Assembly (NCBI RefSeq): GCF_014396585.1
Contig: NZ_CP060717.1
Span: 744,001-808,000 of the forward strand
Length of the DNA stretch: 64,000 bases
Direction of reading: 5' to 3'
From: Sphingomonas rhizophila
GTDB taxonomy: Bacteria > Pseudomonadota > Alphaproteobacteria > Sphingomonadales > Sphingomonadaceae
In this document: positions 9,757 through 18,014 of the stretch, piece after piece
How positions within the stretch are numbered: position 1 is the first letter of the stretch
How the letters are laid out: each line of letters starts with the position of its first letter
Translations under genes and position numbers: made by a program
The notes under the pieces: model-generated
The model's input: only the letters and a program-made list of their open reading frames with translations
Told to the model about the DNA's origin: nothing
The model's database searches: none

Positions 9757-10898
9757 CCGAGGCTTCGGCCGATCAGTTCCTTCATGATCTCGCTAGTGCC
9801 GCCATAGATACGGGCGACGCGGGCATCCCGCCACAGCCGCGCGATCGGATATTCGTTCATGTATCCGGCGCCGCCGTGAAGCTGCAGCGCGGCGTCCATG
9901 ATCCCCCAGCCGGTTTCGCTGTGCCACAGCTTGGCCGCGCTCGCTTCGGCCGGTGTCAGCCTGCCGGCGACATGGCGGGCAATGGCCCAATCCAGGTGCG
10001 CCCAGCCGACCTGAAGCTTGGCCGTCATGTCGGCCAGGGTGAACCGGCTGTTCTGGAAATCGATAATACGCCGACCGAACGCCTTGCGGTCCGAAGTGAA
10101 CTTGACCGCTTCATCATAAGCGCGCTGCGCGCCCGCCTGGCATTGGACCGCGATCGACAGACGTTCTTGCGGCAACTGCTGCATGAGCATGATGAAAGCG
10201 GCATTCTCGGCGCCGATCAGTCGGTCGGCGGGAAGCGATACCTCGTCGAAGAAAAGCTCGGCGGTGTCGTTGCCGTGAAGCCCGATCTTGTCGAGGTTGC
10301 GGCCGCGGCTGAATCCTTCGTCGCCATCTTCTACCAAAAACAGCGACAAGCCCTTTGCGCCGCCTTCCTCGGTCGTACGGGCGACGACGATGACCAGGTC
10401 GGCGCTGAAGCCGTTGGTGATGTAGGTCTTGCTGCCCGACAGCGTCCAGCCGTTACCGTCGCGCTTCGCAGTGGTGCGGATACCCTGAAGGTCGCTGCCG
10501 GCGCCGGGCTCGGTCATGGCGATGGCGGTGATGGTCGTTCCGTCGACCATGCCGGGAAGGTACCGCTTCTTTTGCTCCTCGCTGGCGTAATGGACGAGGT
10601 AGTCGGCGACGATGTCGCTTTGCAGCGTGAAGCCCGCAGCCGAGCCGAGGTAGCTCAACTCTTCCCCGACGATGGCGTTGAATGAAAAGTCGAGGCCCGG
10701 GCCGCCGTAGGCCTCCGGCACTTGCGGACACAGCAGGCCGGCCGCGCCGACACGCGCCCACGCCTCGCGCTCGACGATTCCGTTGCGCTCGTGATCGTCG
10801 AGGCGCGGCTCGATGACGTCGGCGAGAACCTTGCGCACCGTGTCGCGAAAGGCGTGGTGGTCGTCACTGAACAGCGAGCGGTCGGCAGCATTGATCAT
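9753..10898 (-). CDS. Acyl-CoA dehydrogenase (long-chain/isovaleryl type)
   Basis: 381 residues with the full fold: TEPGAGSDLQGI and W-x-L-x-G-x-K-x-Y-I-T-N in the flavin and substrate region, RKAFGRRI, QLHGGAGYMNE and IYGGTSEIMKELI near the end. In the IYGGTSEI signature Gly stands where medium-chain enzymes have their catalytic Glu. The Glu in LPQERLSIA is therefore the likely base, as in long-chain and isovaleryl enzymes. It oxidises an acyl-CoA to the enoyl-CoA with FAD and electron-transfer flavoprotein. It is divergent from the aminotransferase gene with 57 bp between starts. Confidence 0.93.
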   Translation of the reverse strand: MINAADRSLFSDDHHAFRDTVRKVLADVIEPRLDDHERNGIVEREAWARVGAAGLLCPQVPEAYGGPGLDFSFNAIVGEELSYLGSAAGFTLQSDIVADYLVHYASEEQKKRYLPGMVDGTTITAIAMTEPGAGSDLQGIRTTAKRDGNGWTLSGSKTYITNGFSADLVIVVARTTEEGGAKGLSLFLVEDGDEGFSRGRNLDKIGLHGNDTAELFFDEVSLPADRLIGAENAAFIMLMQQLPQERLSIAVQCQAGAQRAYDEAVKFTSDRKAFGRRIIDFQNSRFTLADMTAKLQVGWAHLDWAIARHVAGRLTPAEASAAKLWHSETGWGIMDAALQLHGGAGYMNEYPIARLWRDARVARIYGGTSEIMKELIGRSLG

Positions 10899-10955
10899 GA
10901 GCGGGAGCCTAGCGAACGCTTGCCCGCTTGCAATGCGGCGCTACGGTCCGGCGCC

Positions 10956-12109
10956 ATGAATCCCCTCTACGAAAAAATGCCGGTCAGCGTGTTCGAACGC
11001 ATGAGCCTGGCAGCGGTGAAGCATGGCGCGGTCAACCTGGGGCAGGGCTTCCCCGACTTCGGTTGGCCGACGGAAATCCTCGACGCCGCGGCGCGCGCGT
11101 TGACCGAGGGGTCGAACCAGTATGCGCCTTCGCGCGGCCTGCCGGCGCTTCGGCAAGCGGTCGCGGACCATTACCGCCGTCATCACGGGCTCGACCTGTC
11201 GGCGGAGGGCATCTGCGTCACGTCGGGCGCGACTGAAGCGCTGGCGGCCTCCATCCTCGCCACGATCGAGCCGGGTGACGAAGTGATCATCCTCGCGCCG
11301 GCCTATGATGCGTATGCGCCGCTCGTGCGGCGCGCCGGCGGCGTTGTTCGTGAGGTGGCACTTCGGGCACCCGATTTCCGTATCGAGCGCGATGCCCTGG
11401 CCGCTGCGGTCAGCCCGCGAACGCGCGCAATCATCTTCAACAACCCGCACAATCCCCTCGGCCGATTGTTCGACACCGATGAACTCGAAGCGGTGGCTGC
11501 ACTAGCCGCGAGCACGACCTTGTCGTCATCAGCGACGAGGTATGGGAACATCTGGTGCTCGACGGGCAGCAGTTCGTCCCGATCGCTTCGCTGGATGGAA
11601 TGGCGGACCGAACGTTGAAGTGCGGCTCCGCTGGAAAGATCTTTTCGCTCACCGGCTGGAAGATTGGCTGGATCGCGGGCAATCCGGCACGGGTTTCGGT
11701 CGCGTCGCAAGCCCACCAATTCCTGACGTTCGCGACCGCGCCCAACCTGCAGGCGGCGGTGGCATTCGGACTTGCGGAAGGCGACGCCTGGCTGGCGCCG
11801 ATGCGAGCAAGCTTCGCCCGCGCTCGCGACCGGATGGCGGATGGGCTTCGGGCCGCGGGATTTGTCGCGCTGCCCAGCGATTCCACCTATTTTCAGGTCG
11901 TTGACCTGGCGGCTTCCGGCATCACGATGAACGATGAAGAGTTTGCCGCCATGGCGGTCGAGCGTGCGGGAGTGGCGGTGGTGCCGCTGTCCTCTTTCTA
12001 TGAGCAGGACGCGCCGGGTCACCTGGTGCGCATCTGCTTCGCCAAGCGCGACGAGACGATCGACGCCGGCATCGCAGCCATGGCACGGGCGCGGGAGTTG
12101 GCGCGATGA
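10956..12109 (+). CDS. PLP-dependent aminotransferase (class I/II), frame interrupted
   Basis: About 384 residues when repaired. Motifs in order: NLGQGFPDF, YAPSRGLPALR, VTSGATEAL, NNPHNPLGR, ISDEVWEHL and the PLP lysine in SAGKIFSLTGWKIGW. The first half (from ATG 10956) and second half are in different frames; one missing base at about 11505-11511 breaks the codons before DLVVISDEV. The pattern resembles the kynurenine/glutamine/methionine aminotransferase group. It overlaps the aldehyde dehydrogenase by ATGA, so the two are probably translated together. That suggests it removes the amino group of an amino acid whose semialdehyde is then oxidised. The substrate is inferred. Confidence 0.85.
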
Positions 12110-13596
12110 AGACCAGCGAAGAGATGCGCGGCTTATACGCAGCGCTTGGCATGGTCCCGGAGAACGGCGATCTTGAGTCCGTGTCGCCGATCGACGGCGA
12201 AATCCTTGGCTCGGTGCAAACCCCGAAGGCCGCCGACGTCGACAAGATCATCGCCGATGCCCGGCACGCGTTCGAAGCGTGGCGCGCCGTCCCGGCGCCG
12301 CGCCGTGGCGAACTGGTCCGCCTGCTGGGCGAGGAGCTTCGCGCCGCCAAGGAGCCGCTTGCCCGGCTGGTAACGCTGGAGGCCGGCAAGATCGTTTCCG
12401 AAGGCCTCGGCGAAGTGCAGGAGATGATCGACATCTGCGACTTCGCCGTCGGGCTGTCGCGGCAACTGTATGGGCTGACCATCGCCAGCGAACGGCCGGA
12501 GCACCGGATGATCGAACAATGGCATTCCCTGGGGCCGGTCGCGATCGTCAGCGCGTTCAACTTCCCGGTCGCGGTGTGGGCTTGGAACGCGGCGCTGGCC
12601 CTGGTCTGCGGCAATTCGATCCTGTGGAAGCCGAGCGAAAAGACACCGCTCACCGCCGCGGCGGTGATGACCTTGCTCGATCGCGCCGTCGCCCGTTTCG
12701 GGGACGCGCCAGCGGGCCTTGCGCAGTTGCTTCACGGCGGCCGCGAAATCGGCGAGGCCCTGGCGCGCGATCCACGCATCGCCCTGGTCTCGGCGACGGG
12801 TTCGACGCGAATGGGCCGCACGATCGGCCCGCTGGTCGCGGCGAGATTCGGACGTTCGCTGCTCGAACTGGGCGGCAACAACGCGATGATCGTCGCGCCG
12901 AGCGCCGACCTCAAGCTTGCCGAGCGGGCCATCCTGTTCTCGGCAGCGGGGACGGCGGGGCAGCGATGCACGACGCTCCGTCGACTGATCGTCCACCAGT
13001 CGATTGCCGATGGCTTTGTGGCGCGCCTCGCCGCGCTTTACGCGCTTCTACCGGTCGGCGATCCGCGTGACGACGGCGTGCTGGTCGGCCCGCTGATCGA
13101 CGAGGCAGCGGCCGACACGATGGCGGATGCACTGGATGCGGCCCGTTCACAGGGCGGCATCGTCCATGGCGGCGAACGACTTGGCCCCCGCTTCGTCCGC
13201 CCGGCGCTCGTCGAAATGGCGGCGCACGACGGCGTCGTGCTGCAGGAGACGTTCGCCCCCATCCTCTACGTGCTGCGCTACGACACGCTGGCAGAGGCAA
13301 TCGCGCTCAACAACGCGGTTCCGCAAGGGCTGAGCAGCGCGATCTTCACCACCGACCTTCGAGAAGCCGAAGCATTCATCGCCGACACCGGCTCCGACTG
13401 CGGGATTGCCAACGTCAATATCGGCCCGTCAGGTGCGGAGATCGGCGGGGCTTTCGGTGGAGAAAAGGAAACCGGCGGCGGCCGCGAAAGCGGGACTGAC
13501 AGCTGGCGCGCCTACATGCGGCGCTCGACCAACACCATCAACTATGGGTCGGCTCTGCCTCTGGCTCAGGGTGTCCGTTTCGAGATCGACGGCTAG
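12106..13596 (+). CDS. Antiquitin-type aldehyde dehydrogenase (ALDH7, aminoadipate semialdehyde)
   Basis: 496 residues. It has FNFPVAVWAWN, LLELGGNNAMIV with the general-base Glu, and GTAGQRCTTLRR with the catalytic Cys. The last two spellings (GGNNA, GQRCTT) and the end PLAQGVRF are typical of the ALDH7A1/AmaB family, which oxidises 2-aminoadipate 6-semialdehyde (piperideine-6-carboxylate) to 2-aminoadipate in lysine and pipecolate catabolism. The start ATG overlaps the stop of the aminotransferase upstream. The 3' end overlaps the convergent EAL gene by 59 bp. Confidence 0.9.
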   Translation: MKTSEEMRGLYAALGMVPENGDLESVSPIDGEILGSVQTPKAADVDKIIADARHAFEAWRAVPAPRRGELVRLLGEELRAAKEPLARLVTLEAGKIVSEGLGEVQEMIDICDFAVGLSRQLYGLTIASERPEHRMIEQWHSLGPVAIVSAFNFPVAVWAWNAALALVCGNSILWKPSEKTPLTAAAVMTLLDRAVARFGDAPAGLAQLLHGGREIGEALARDPRIALVSATGSTRMGRTIGPLVAARFGRSLLELGGNNAMIVAPSADLKLAERAILFSAAGTAGQRCTTLRRLIVHQSIADGFVARLAALYALLPVGDPRDDGVLVGPLIDEAAADTMADALDAARSQGGIVHGGERLGPRFVRPALVEMAAHDGVVLQETFAPILYVLRYDTLAEAIALNNAVPQGLSSAIFTTDLREAEAFIADTGSDCGIANVNIGPSGAEIGGAFGGEKETGGGRESGTDSWRAYMRRSTNTINYGSALPLAQGVRFEIDG

Positions 13597-14422
13597 TGGG
13601 GTCGGCGCGCGGGCGCCGCCGCTCCCCCACCAGTTCGGGCCACTGCTTCTTCCAGCTTTCGTACCACGCGCCGAGCGTGTCGGGCGCCAGCGGCTGCGAC
13701 ACGAGATAGCCTTGGGCGATGTCGCATTCGAGCGCACGCAGCAGGCGCAGCTGCGCCGGCGTTTCCACGCCTTCCGCGGTGACGGAGAGGCCAAGTCCGT
13801 GGGCAAGGTCGATGATCGAGCGCACGATCAGCGCGCTGTCCTGTTCCTGCGGTGAATCCTGGACGAAGAAGCGATCGATCTTGAGCTCGGTAAAGGGCAG
13901 CTGGCGGAGCTGCATCAGGGTCGAATAACCAACCCCGAAATCGTCGATCGCAAGGCCGATGCCCTTGATCCGGAAGCGCGTCAGCGTGTCCATCAGCTTG
14001 ATCAGGGGCTGGGTCGCGCCTTCGGTCAGTTCAAGGACCAGGCGCTCGGTCGGCACCGCAAGCGCGCGGCACATCCGTTCGACCAGGTCTGGAAAGTCGA
14101 GCTGGTCGAGGCTGACGGCTGAAATGTTGAAGGCGAGGTCGGTGTCGATGCCTTCGTCCTGCCATTTGCGCCATTGGCGAAGGGTCGTGCGGAGGCCCCA
14201 TTGGGTGAGGTCGTCGATCAGTCCATGGCGTTCCGCGAGCGGGACGAAGCGGGAAGGGGGCACCGCGCCCAGTTCGGGATCGTCCCAGCGGACCAGTGCC
14301 TCGACCCGGCGGAGCGACCCGTCGCGAAGCGAGACCTTGGGTTGGTAGGCCATGTGCAGGCGGCCATTGAGGAGAGCCCGTTCGAGCCCATCGAGCATGC
14401 CGAGATCGGCTTGCGCGATCAT
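13538..14422 (-). CDS. EAL-domain c-di-GMP phosphodiesterase
   Basis: 294 residues, almost all one EAL domain: YQPKVSL, VEALVRW (EAL present), NISAVSL, LELTEG, IDDFGVGYS, LKIDRFF and TAEGVET. The metal and catalytic residues look complete, so hydrolysis of c-di-GMP is expected. The start overlaps the stop of the receiver gene upstream (ATGA), making a two-gene unit whose output is phosphorylation-controlled EAL activity by two proteins. The last 40 or so residues are basic, low in complexity and overlap the convergent aldehyde dehydrogenase gene, so the true stop may have been lost by a base error in the C-run near 13627. Confidence 0.9.
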   Translation of the reverse strand: MIAQADLGMLDGLERALLNGRLHMAYQPKVSLRDGSLRRVEALVRWDDPELGAVPPSRFVPLAERHGLIDDLTQWGLRTTLRQWRKWQDEGIDTDLAFNISAVSLDQLDFPDLVERMCRALAVPTERLVLELTEGATQPLIKLMDTLTRFRIKGIGLAIDDFGVGYSTLMQLRQLPFTELKIDRFFVQDSPQEQDSALIVRSIIDLAHGLGLSVTAEGVETPAQLRLLRALECDIAQGYLVSQPLAPDTLGAWYESWKKQWPELVGERRRPRADPTSRRSRNGHPEPEAEPTHS

Positions 14423-14814
14423 TCCACCAGCCGCGGCTTGCTTCGTTCGAGGATCGCTTCAAGTTCGTCGATCCGTGCGGGCTTTTCCAGCGGGCCGACC
14501 ATGTCGAGGCCCAGCGCCGATCCGAGTCGGAACGCGCTTTCCAAGATGCGCCGGTCAAATCCCGAAATGATCAGCACAGGCCCCTCGAAACCCTGAGCCG
14601 ACAGAAAGCGCAAAAGTTCGATTCCGTCCATCCCCGGCATTCCGAGATCAAGGGCAACCATCGCTGGCGGATCGGCCATGAACTGGTCGCGAAACGCCGT
14701 GTCGTTGCTCGTCTGCATCGGCAAAAAGCCGCACATCTCAGCTGTTTGGGCGACGAAGTCCGCCAGGGCCGGTTCGTCGTCGATCACAAGCAGTTTGGGC
14801 TGGCTCGATGGCAA
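14419..14814 (-). CDS. Single-domain response regulator (receiver)
   Basis: 131 residues forming one receiver domain: the acidic pair in LLVIDDEPAL, phospho-acceptor Asp in VALDLGMPGMDG, Ser in LIISGFD and Lys in PLEKPAR. There is no output domain. It is translationally coupled to the downstream EAL gene by a 4-bp overlap, which suggests that it controls that phosphodiesterase or belongs to the same signalling route. Its cognate kinase is not in the window. Confidence 0.92.
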   Translation of the reverse strand: MPSSQPKLLVIDDEPALADFVAQTAEMCGFLPMQTSNDTAFRDQFMADPPAMVALDLGMPGMDGIELLRFLSAQGFEGPVLIISGFDRRILESAFRLGSALGLDMVGPLEKPARIDELEAILERSKPRLVE

Positions 14815-14960
14815 AAATATTTCCCGATCGTGACAAGGTTAACGGTCACCCTGTACTGCTTACCGACAAGAGGTCAAACGCACGAAACGCCTTTTTAACC
14901 CCGTTCCGCATATCGTCCCGCTTTGAAGCAATTTATGTCCTCTTCGCGGGAGACCTGTGA

Positions 14961-15664
14961 ATGTTCGAAGCGCTGATCCGGCGCCGCCCCAGCCGCCCGC
15001 TCGGGCTCGATGACGGCGCGTTCGACTCGACGACCTTTTCGTTGTCGACCGCGGTGCCGCGTCCCGAAGAGCGCCGCGACGACGAACGCATCATGCCCAT
15101 CCTGCAGATTGCCAAGGTGTTGGAGGAAAGCGGCCGGGAGCAACTGGTGCGTGTCCGTAACGTGTCCGCCGGGGCCTGATGGCGGAGGTCGGCCACGCAA
15201 TCCCGGTCGGCACCAAGGTCCGGCTCGAATTCTCCTCGCAGAAAATACCCTGCCACGTGGTGTGGACACGCGAAGGCACCGCCGGCTTCAAGTTCGACAA
15301 CAACCTCGACCTCGGCGAGCTGCTTGCTGGCCGCAAGCCGCGGCACGGTTTTCGCCCGCGCCCGCCGCGCCTCAGCGTCGAATGCAAGGCCAGCCTGAAG
15401 GTCGGCAAGACCTATTACACGGTCGACGTGCATGACATTTCGCTTGGCGGCCTCAAGGTCGAGCCGATCGAGGAATATTGCCTAGGTCGCGAAGTGGTCG
15501 TCGTGGTCGAGAGCCTGCGCCCCATTCGCGGCGAGGTCCGTTGGTTCTCCGACCGCCGCGCCGGCGTGGTCTTCGACCAGCCGCTGAAGTTCGAGGAACT
15601 GGCCGAGTGGATCGGCAAGCGGCTCGAGATGGCCGCGCTCAAGGCGAGCATCAAGAAAGGCTGA
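14961..15664 (+). CDS. Double PilZ-domain protein, frame interrupted
   Basis: One gene split into two open frames. The first part (from ATG 14961, with GGGAG upstream) ends RVRNVSAG; adding one G to the four-G run at 15171-15174 continues as GLMAEVGHAIPVGTKVRLEF. The joined protein of about 234 residues carries two PilZ-like units: RRDDER...VRNVSAGGL...F and PPRLSVECKA...VHDISLGGLKVE...W. PilZ domains bind c-di-GMP through RxxxR and (D/N)xSxxG, and both units show the second motif. It is divergent from the receiver/EAL pair, so it may read the pool that pair controls. The target is unknown. Confidence 0.82.
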
Positions 15665-15726
15665 CCCCTTTCGTCAAGCCCCGGCGCTTCCTATCTTCGC
15701 TTCAACTCGACAAGCGGAGAATGACG

Positions 15727-16278
15727 ATGGCTGACCAGGTTGCGGTGCTGGCGGGCGGATGTTTCTGGTGCACCGAGGCGGTGTTTCTGGACCTTGTTGG
15801 CGTACGGTCGGTCGAGAGTGGTTACACCGGGGGCCAGACGACCAACCCGACCTACAAGGAAGTGTGCGGCGGCAACACCGGTCATGCCGAAGCGATCAAG
15901 ATTGCCTTTGATCCCGAGCAGATCAGCTACGCCGACCTTCTCGACATCTTCTTCGCGACCCACGATCCGACGCAGCTCAACCGGCAGGGCAATGACATCG
16001 GTACGCAATATCGCTCGGCGATCTTCCCGCAGGACGACGAGCAGCGCGCCGAAGCCGAAGCCGGCATCGCCCGCGCCAACGCCGACCACGACGGCAAGGT
16101 GGTCACGACGATCGAGCCCAAGGCAGACTGGTATCCGGCCGAAGACTATCACCAGGATTACTGGGCCGGCGAAGGCCAGCGCAATCCTTACTGCCTGGCC
16201 GTCATCCCGCCCAAGCTGGCAAAGCTGCGGAAGAGCTATCAAGCCAAATTAAAGTCACAGGAAACTCTCGCCAGATAA
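15727..16278 (+). CDS. msrA: Peptide-methionine (S)-S-oxide reductase MsrA
   Basis: 183 residues. The GGCFWC active site is near the N-terminus, followed by GYTGG, YKEVCGGNTGHAEA, THDPTQLNRQGNDIGTQYRS and EDYHQDY, all MsrA hallmarks. It reduces methionine-S-sulfoxide in proteins using thioredoxin. The start at 15727 is preferred because GGAG sits 7 bases upstream; an in-frame ATG at 15721 is too close to that site. It is encoded downstream of the PilZ gene in the same direction with a 62-bp gap. Confidence 0.95.
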   Translation: MADQVAVLAGGCFWCTEAVFLDLVGVRSVESGYTGGQTTNPTYKEVCGGNTGHAEAIKIAFDPEQISYADLLDIFFATHDPTQLNRQGNDIGTQYRSAIFPQDDEQRAEAEAGIARANADHDGKVVTTIEPKADWYPAEDYHQDYWAGEGQRNPYCLAVIPPKLAKLRKSYQAKLKSQETLAR

Positions 16279-16350
16279 CAATTTGTAAACTGTTGCCGGT
16301 GCAGGGCGCGTTCCCGCCGAATTGTTAGTTCGTAATTGGGGGGGGAATTC

Positions 16351-17004
16351 ATGAAACTTCTGCTGTGCGGGGCGCTGTTTGCAGCGTCCGCGATGCCTGT
16401 TGCTGCCCAGACGCTGCAACCGGTGGTGCCGCCAGTACCGACTGTCCAGCCGATGCCGGTCGCTGCACCGAGTCAGGCCGTCCTGCGGGTCGGAACCGAG
16501 GTGCCACTTCGATTGCTCGAAGAATTGACCACGAAGGGCAAGAAGCTGCGCGTCGGGCAACGCTTCCGCCTTGAGACGACCGAGCCCGTTATGGTTCAGG
16601 GCGCGACCGTCGTCCCTGTCGGCAGTCCCGCAGTCGGCGAGATCACCGATGTCCGTAACAAGGGGATGTGGGGCAAGTCCGGGCACCTAGGTGCGCGGGT
16701 CCTCTATGTGACCGTTAATGGCCGGCAGATTCGCTTGAGCGGAGCTTTCGACGACAAGGGCGTCGCGGGCGGCGTCGGTGCGGCAGCGGTCTCGGCGTTG
16801 GTCTTCTTGCCGGCAGGATTTTTCATGACTGGTACCAGCGCAAAGGTGCCGGTGGGAACCATCGTCAAAAGCTTCGTTGACGAGGACGTGCCCCTGGCTA
16901 TGCCAGTTGCTCCGCTCGCACCATTGCCGGTGGCCGTAAAGCCAGCACCTTTGCCGGCCGTGCCGGTGAGCGCGCTGACGCCGGTCGCCACTCCGATTCG
17001 CTGA
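16351..17004 (+). CDS. Exported hypothetical protein with proline-rich ends
   Basis: 217 residues. The start ATG is preceded by a run of seven G and a 5-base spacer. A signal peptide (to about residue 20, AAQ) leads into a Pro/Val-rich linker, then a central region (GTEVPLRLLEELTTKGKKLRVGQRF...VPVGSPAVGEI...GKSGHLGARVLYVTVNGRQIRLSG) and a Gly/Ala-rich hydrophobic stretch (about 125-150), ending in another Pro/Val/Ala-rich tail. The central part resembles periplasmic proteins that tune surface or envelope properties, but I do not recognise the family. A hairpin follows the stop. Confidence 0.85.
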   Translation: MKLLLCGALFAASAMPVAAQTLQPVVPPVPTVQPMPVAAPSQAVLRVGTEVPLRLLEELTTKGKKLRVGQRFRLETTEPVMVQGATVVPVGSPAVGEITDVRNKGMWGKSGHLGARVLYVTVNGRQIRLSGAFDDKGVAGGVGAAAVSALVFLPAGFFMTGTSAKVPVGTIVKSFVDEDVPLAMPVAPLAPLPVAVKPAPLPAVPVSALTPVATPIR

Positions 17005-17010
17005 GCGTTG

Positions 17011-17028
17011 GGGCGGCGGGAGCCGCCC
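17011..17028 (+). terminator. Hairpin between convergent genes
   Basis: Perfect 7-bp stem GGGCGGC/GCCGCCC closing a GGGA tetraloop, 6 bp after the stop of the exported-protein gene and touching the stop of the convergent Sua5 gene. The following sequence (TAACTCTT) has only a weak T tract, so termination is likely but not certain. Confidence 0.5.
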
Positions 17029-17960
17029 TAACTCTTCCGAGGCGCCGCCGCTCGCTTGAGGCGGTCGCGGATGGCGGCGGCGATGCCGTTGCCGGGGATG
17101 GGCGCGACCGCGATGGAGGGGGCGTCGGCGGCGTCGGCCTGATGAAGCAGGTCGAACAGCCGGGCGGCGGCCTGGACCGGGTCGCCACTCTCGCTGAGGG
17201 AATCGTCGCCCGCGATGGGCCCAAAGCCGATCAGATATTCTCCCTCGCGCCGGTCGGTCGCGTCGAGCCGGAGCGGCTTCGAAGGGGCGTAATGGCTGGC
17301 CAGTTGGCCGGGCGCCTGGATGCCCGAACCGGGCGCGGGCAGCTGCGCGTCGATGTCGATCGGGCCGCGCCGTAACAGACGTAGTGGCCCGCCGGTCGCA
17401 GCGACGATGGTGGATTCGATGCCGCGCTGGCTGGCGCCACCGTCGATGATCAGGGCGACGCGATCGCCCAGGCTCGCGGCGACATGGCTGGCGCGCGTGG
17501 GACTGATCAGGCCGCTGGCGTTCGCCGAAGGAGCGGCAAGCGGGACGCCTGAGGCATTAAGCAGGGCCCGAATCGCCGGGTGCGCCGGGACTCGAAGCGC
17601 GACCGTTGGAAGGCCGGCCGTGACCAGCGCGGCGATGGTCGCGTCAGGCCGGAGTGGAACGACCAGGGTCAGGGGCCCCGGCCAATACTCCGCCGCCAGC
17701 GCCCGCGCTTCGTCGGTGAACTCGCCGAGTTCCTCGGCGGCCGCGAGATCCGGCACGTGGACGATCAGCGGGTTGAAGCCTGGCCGGCCCTTGGCGGCAT
17801 ATATTCGCGCCACGGCCTCTGCGTTCGTTGCGTCGGCCGCAAGTCCGTAGACCGTCTCTGTCGGCACGGCGACCGGCTGCCCCGCCGCGATCAGTCGCGC
17901 CGCCTCCGCGATCGCCTCGTCGCCGAACGGCATGATCCGTGGGTTGGGTGGCGGCGCCAT
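17028..17960 (-). CDS. Threonylcarbamoyl-AMP synthase (Sua5/TsaC type)
   Basis: 310 residues from ATG 17960. The YrdC core is clear (VPTETVYGLAADATN, KGRPGFNPLIVHV, WPGPLTLV, APSANASG, IIDGG...GIESTIV, LLRRGPI), followed by a linker and a C-terminal Sua5-type domain (LASHYAPSKPLRL...GFGPI). The enzyme makes threonylcarbamoyl-adenylate for the t6A modification of ANN-decoding tRNAs. The two-domain length points to Sua5 rather than short TsaC. A much longer open frame upstream on this strand is a shadow of the acyl-CoA dehydrogenase gene and is not included. It is divergent from that gene, with 54 bp between starts. Confidence 0.93.
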   Translation of the reverse strand: MAPPPNPRIMPFGDEAIAEAARLIAAGQPVAVPTETVYGLAADATNAEAVARIYAAKGRPGFNPLIVHVPDLAAAEELGEFTDEARALAAEYWPGPLTLVVPLRPDATIAALVTAGLPTVALRVPAHPAIRALLNASGVPLAAPSANASGLISPTRASHVAASLGDRVALIIDGGASQRGIESTIVAATGGPLRLLRRGPIDIDAQLPAPGSGIQAPGQLASHYAPSKPLRLDATDRREGEYLIGFGPIAGDDSLSESGDPVQAAARLFDLLHQADAADAPSIAVAPIPGNGIAAAIRDRLKRAAAPRKS

Positions 17961-18014
17961 GACCTGCCCGCTATAGCGCGGTGACCATTGCATCAAGGCC
18001 GAGGACCCATCCGC

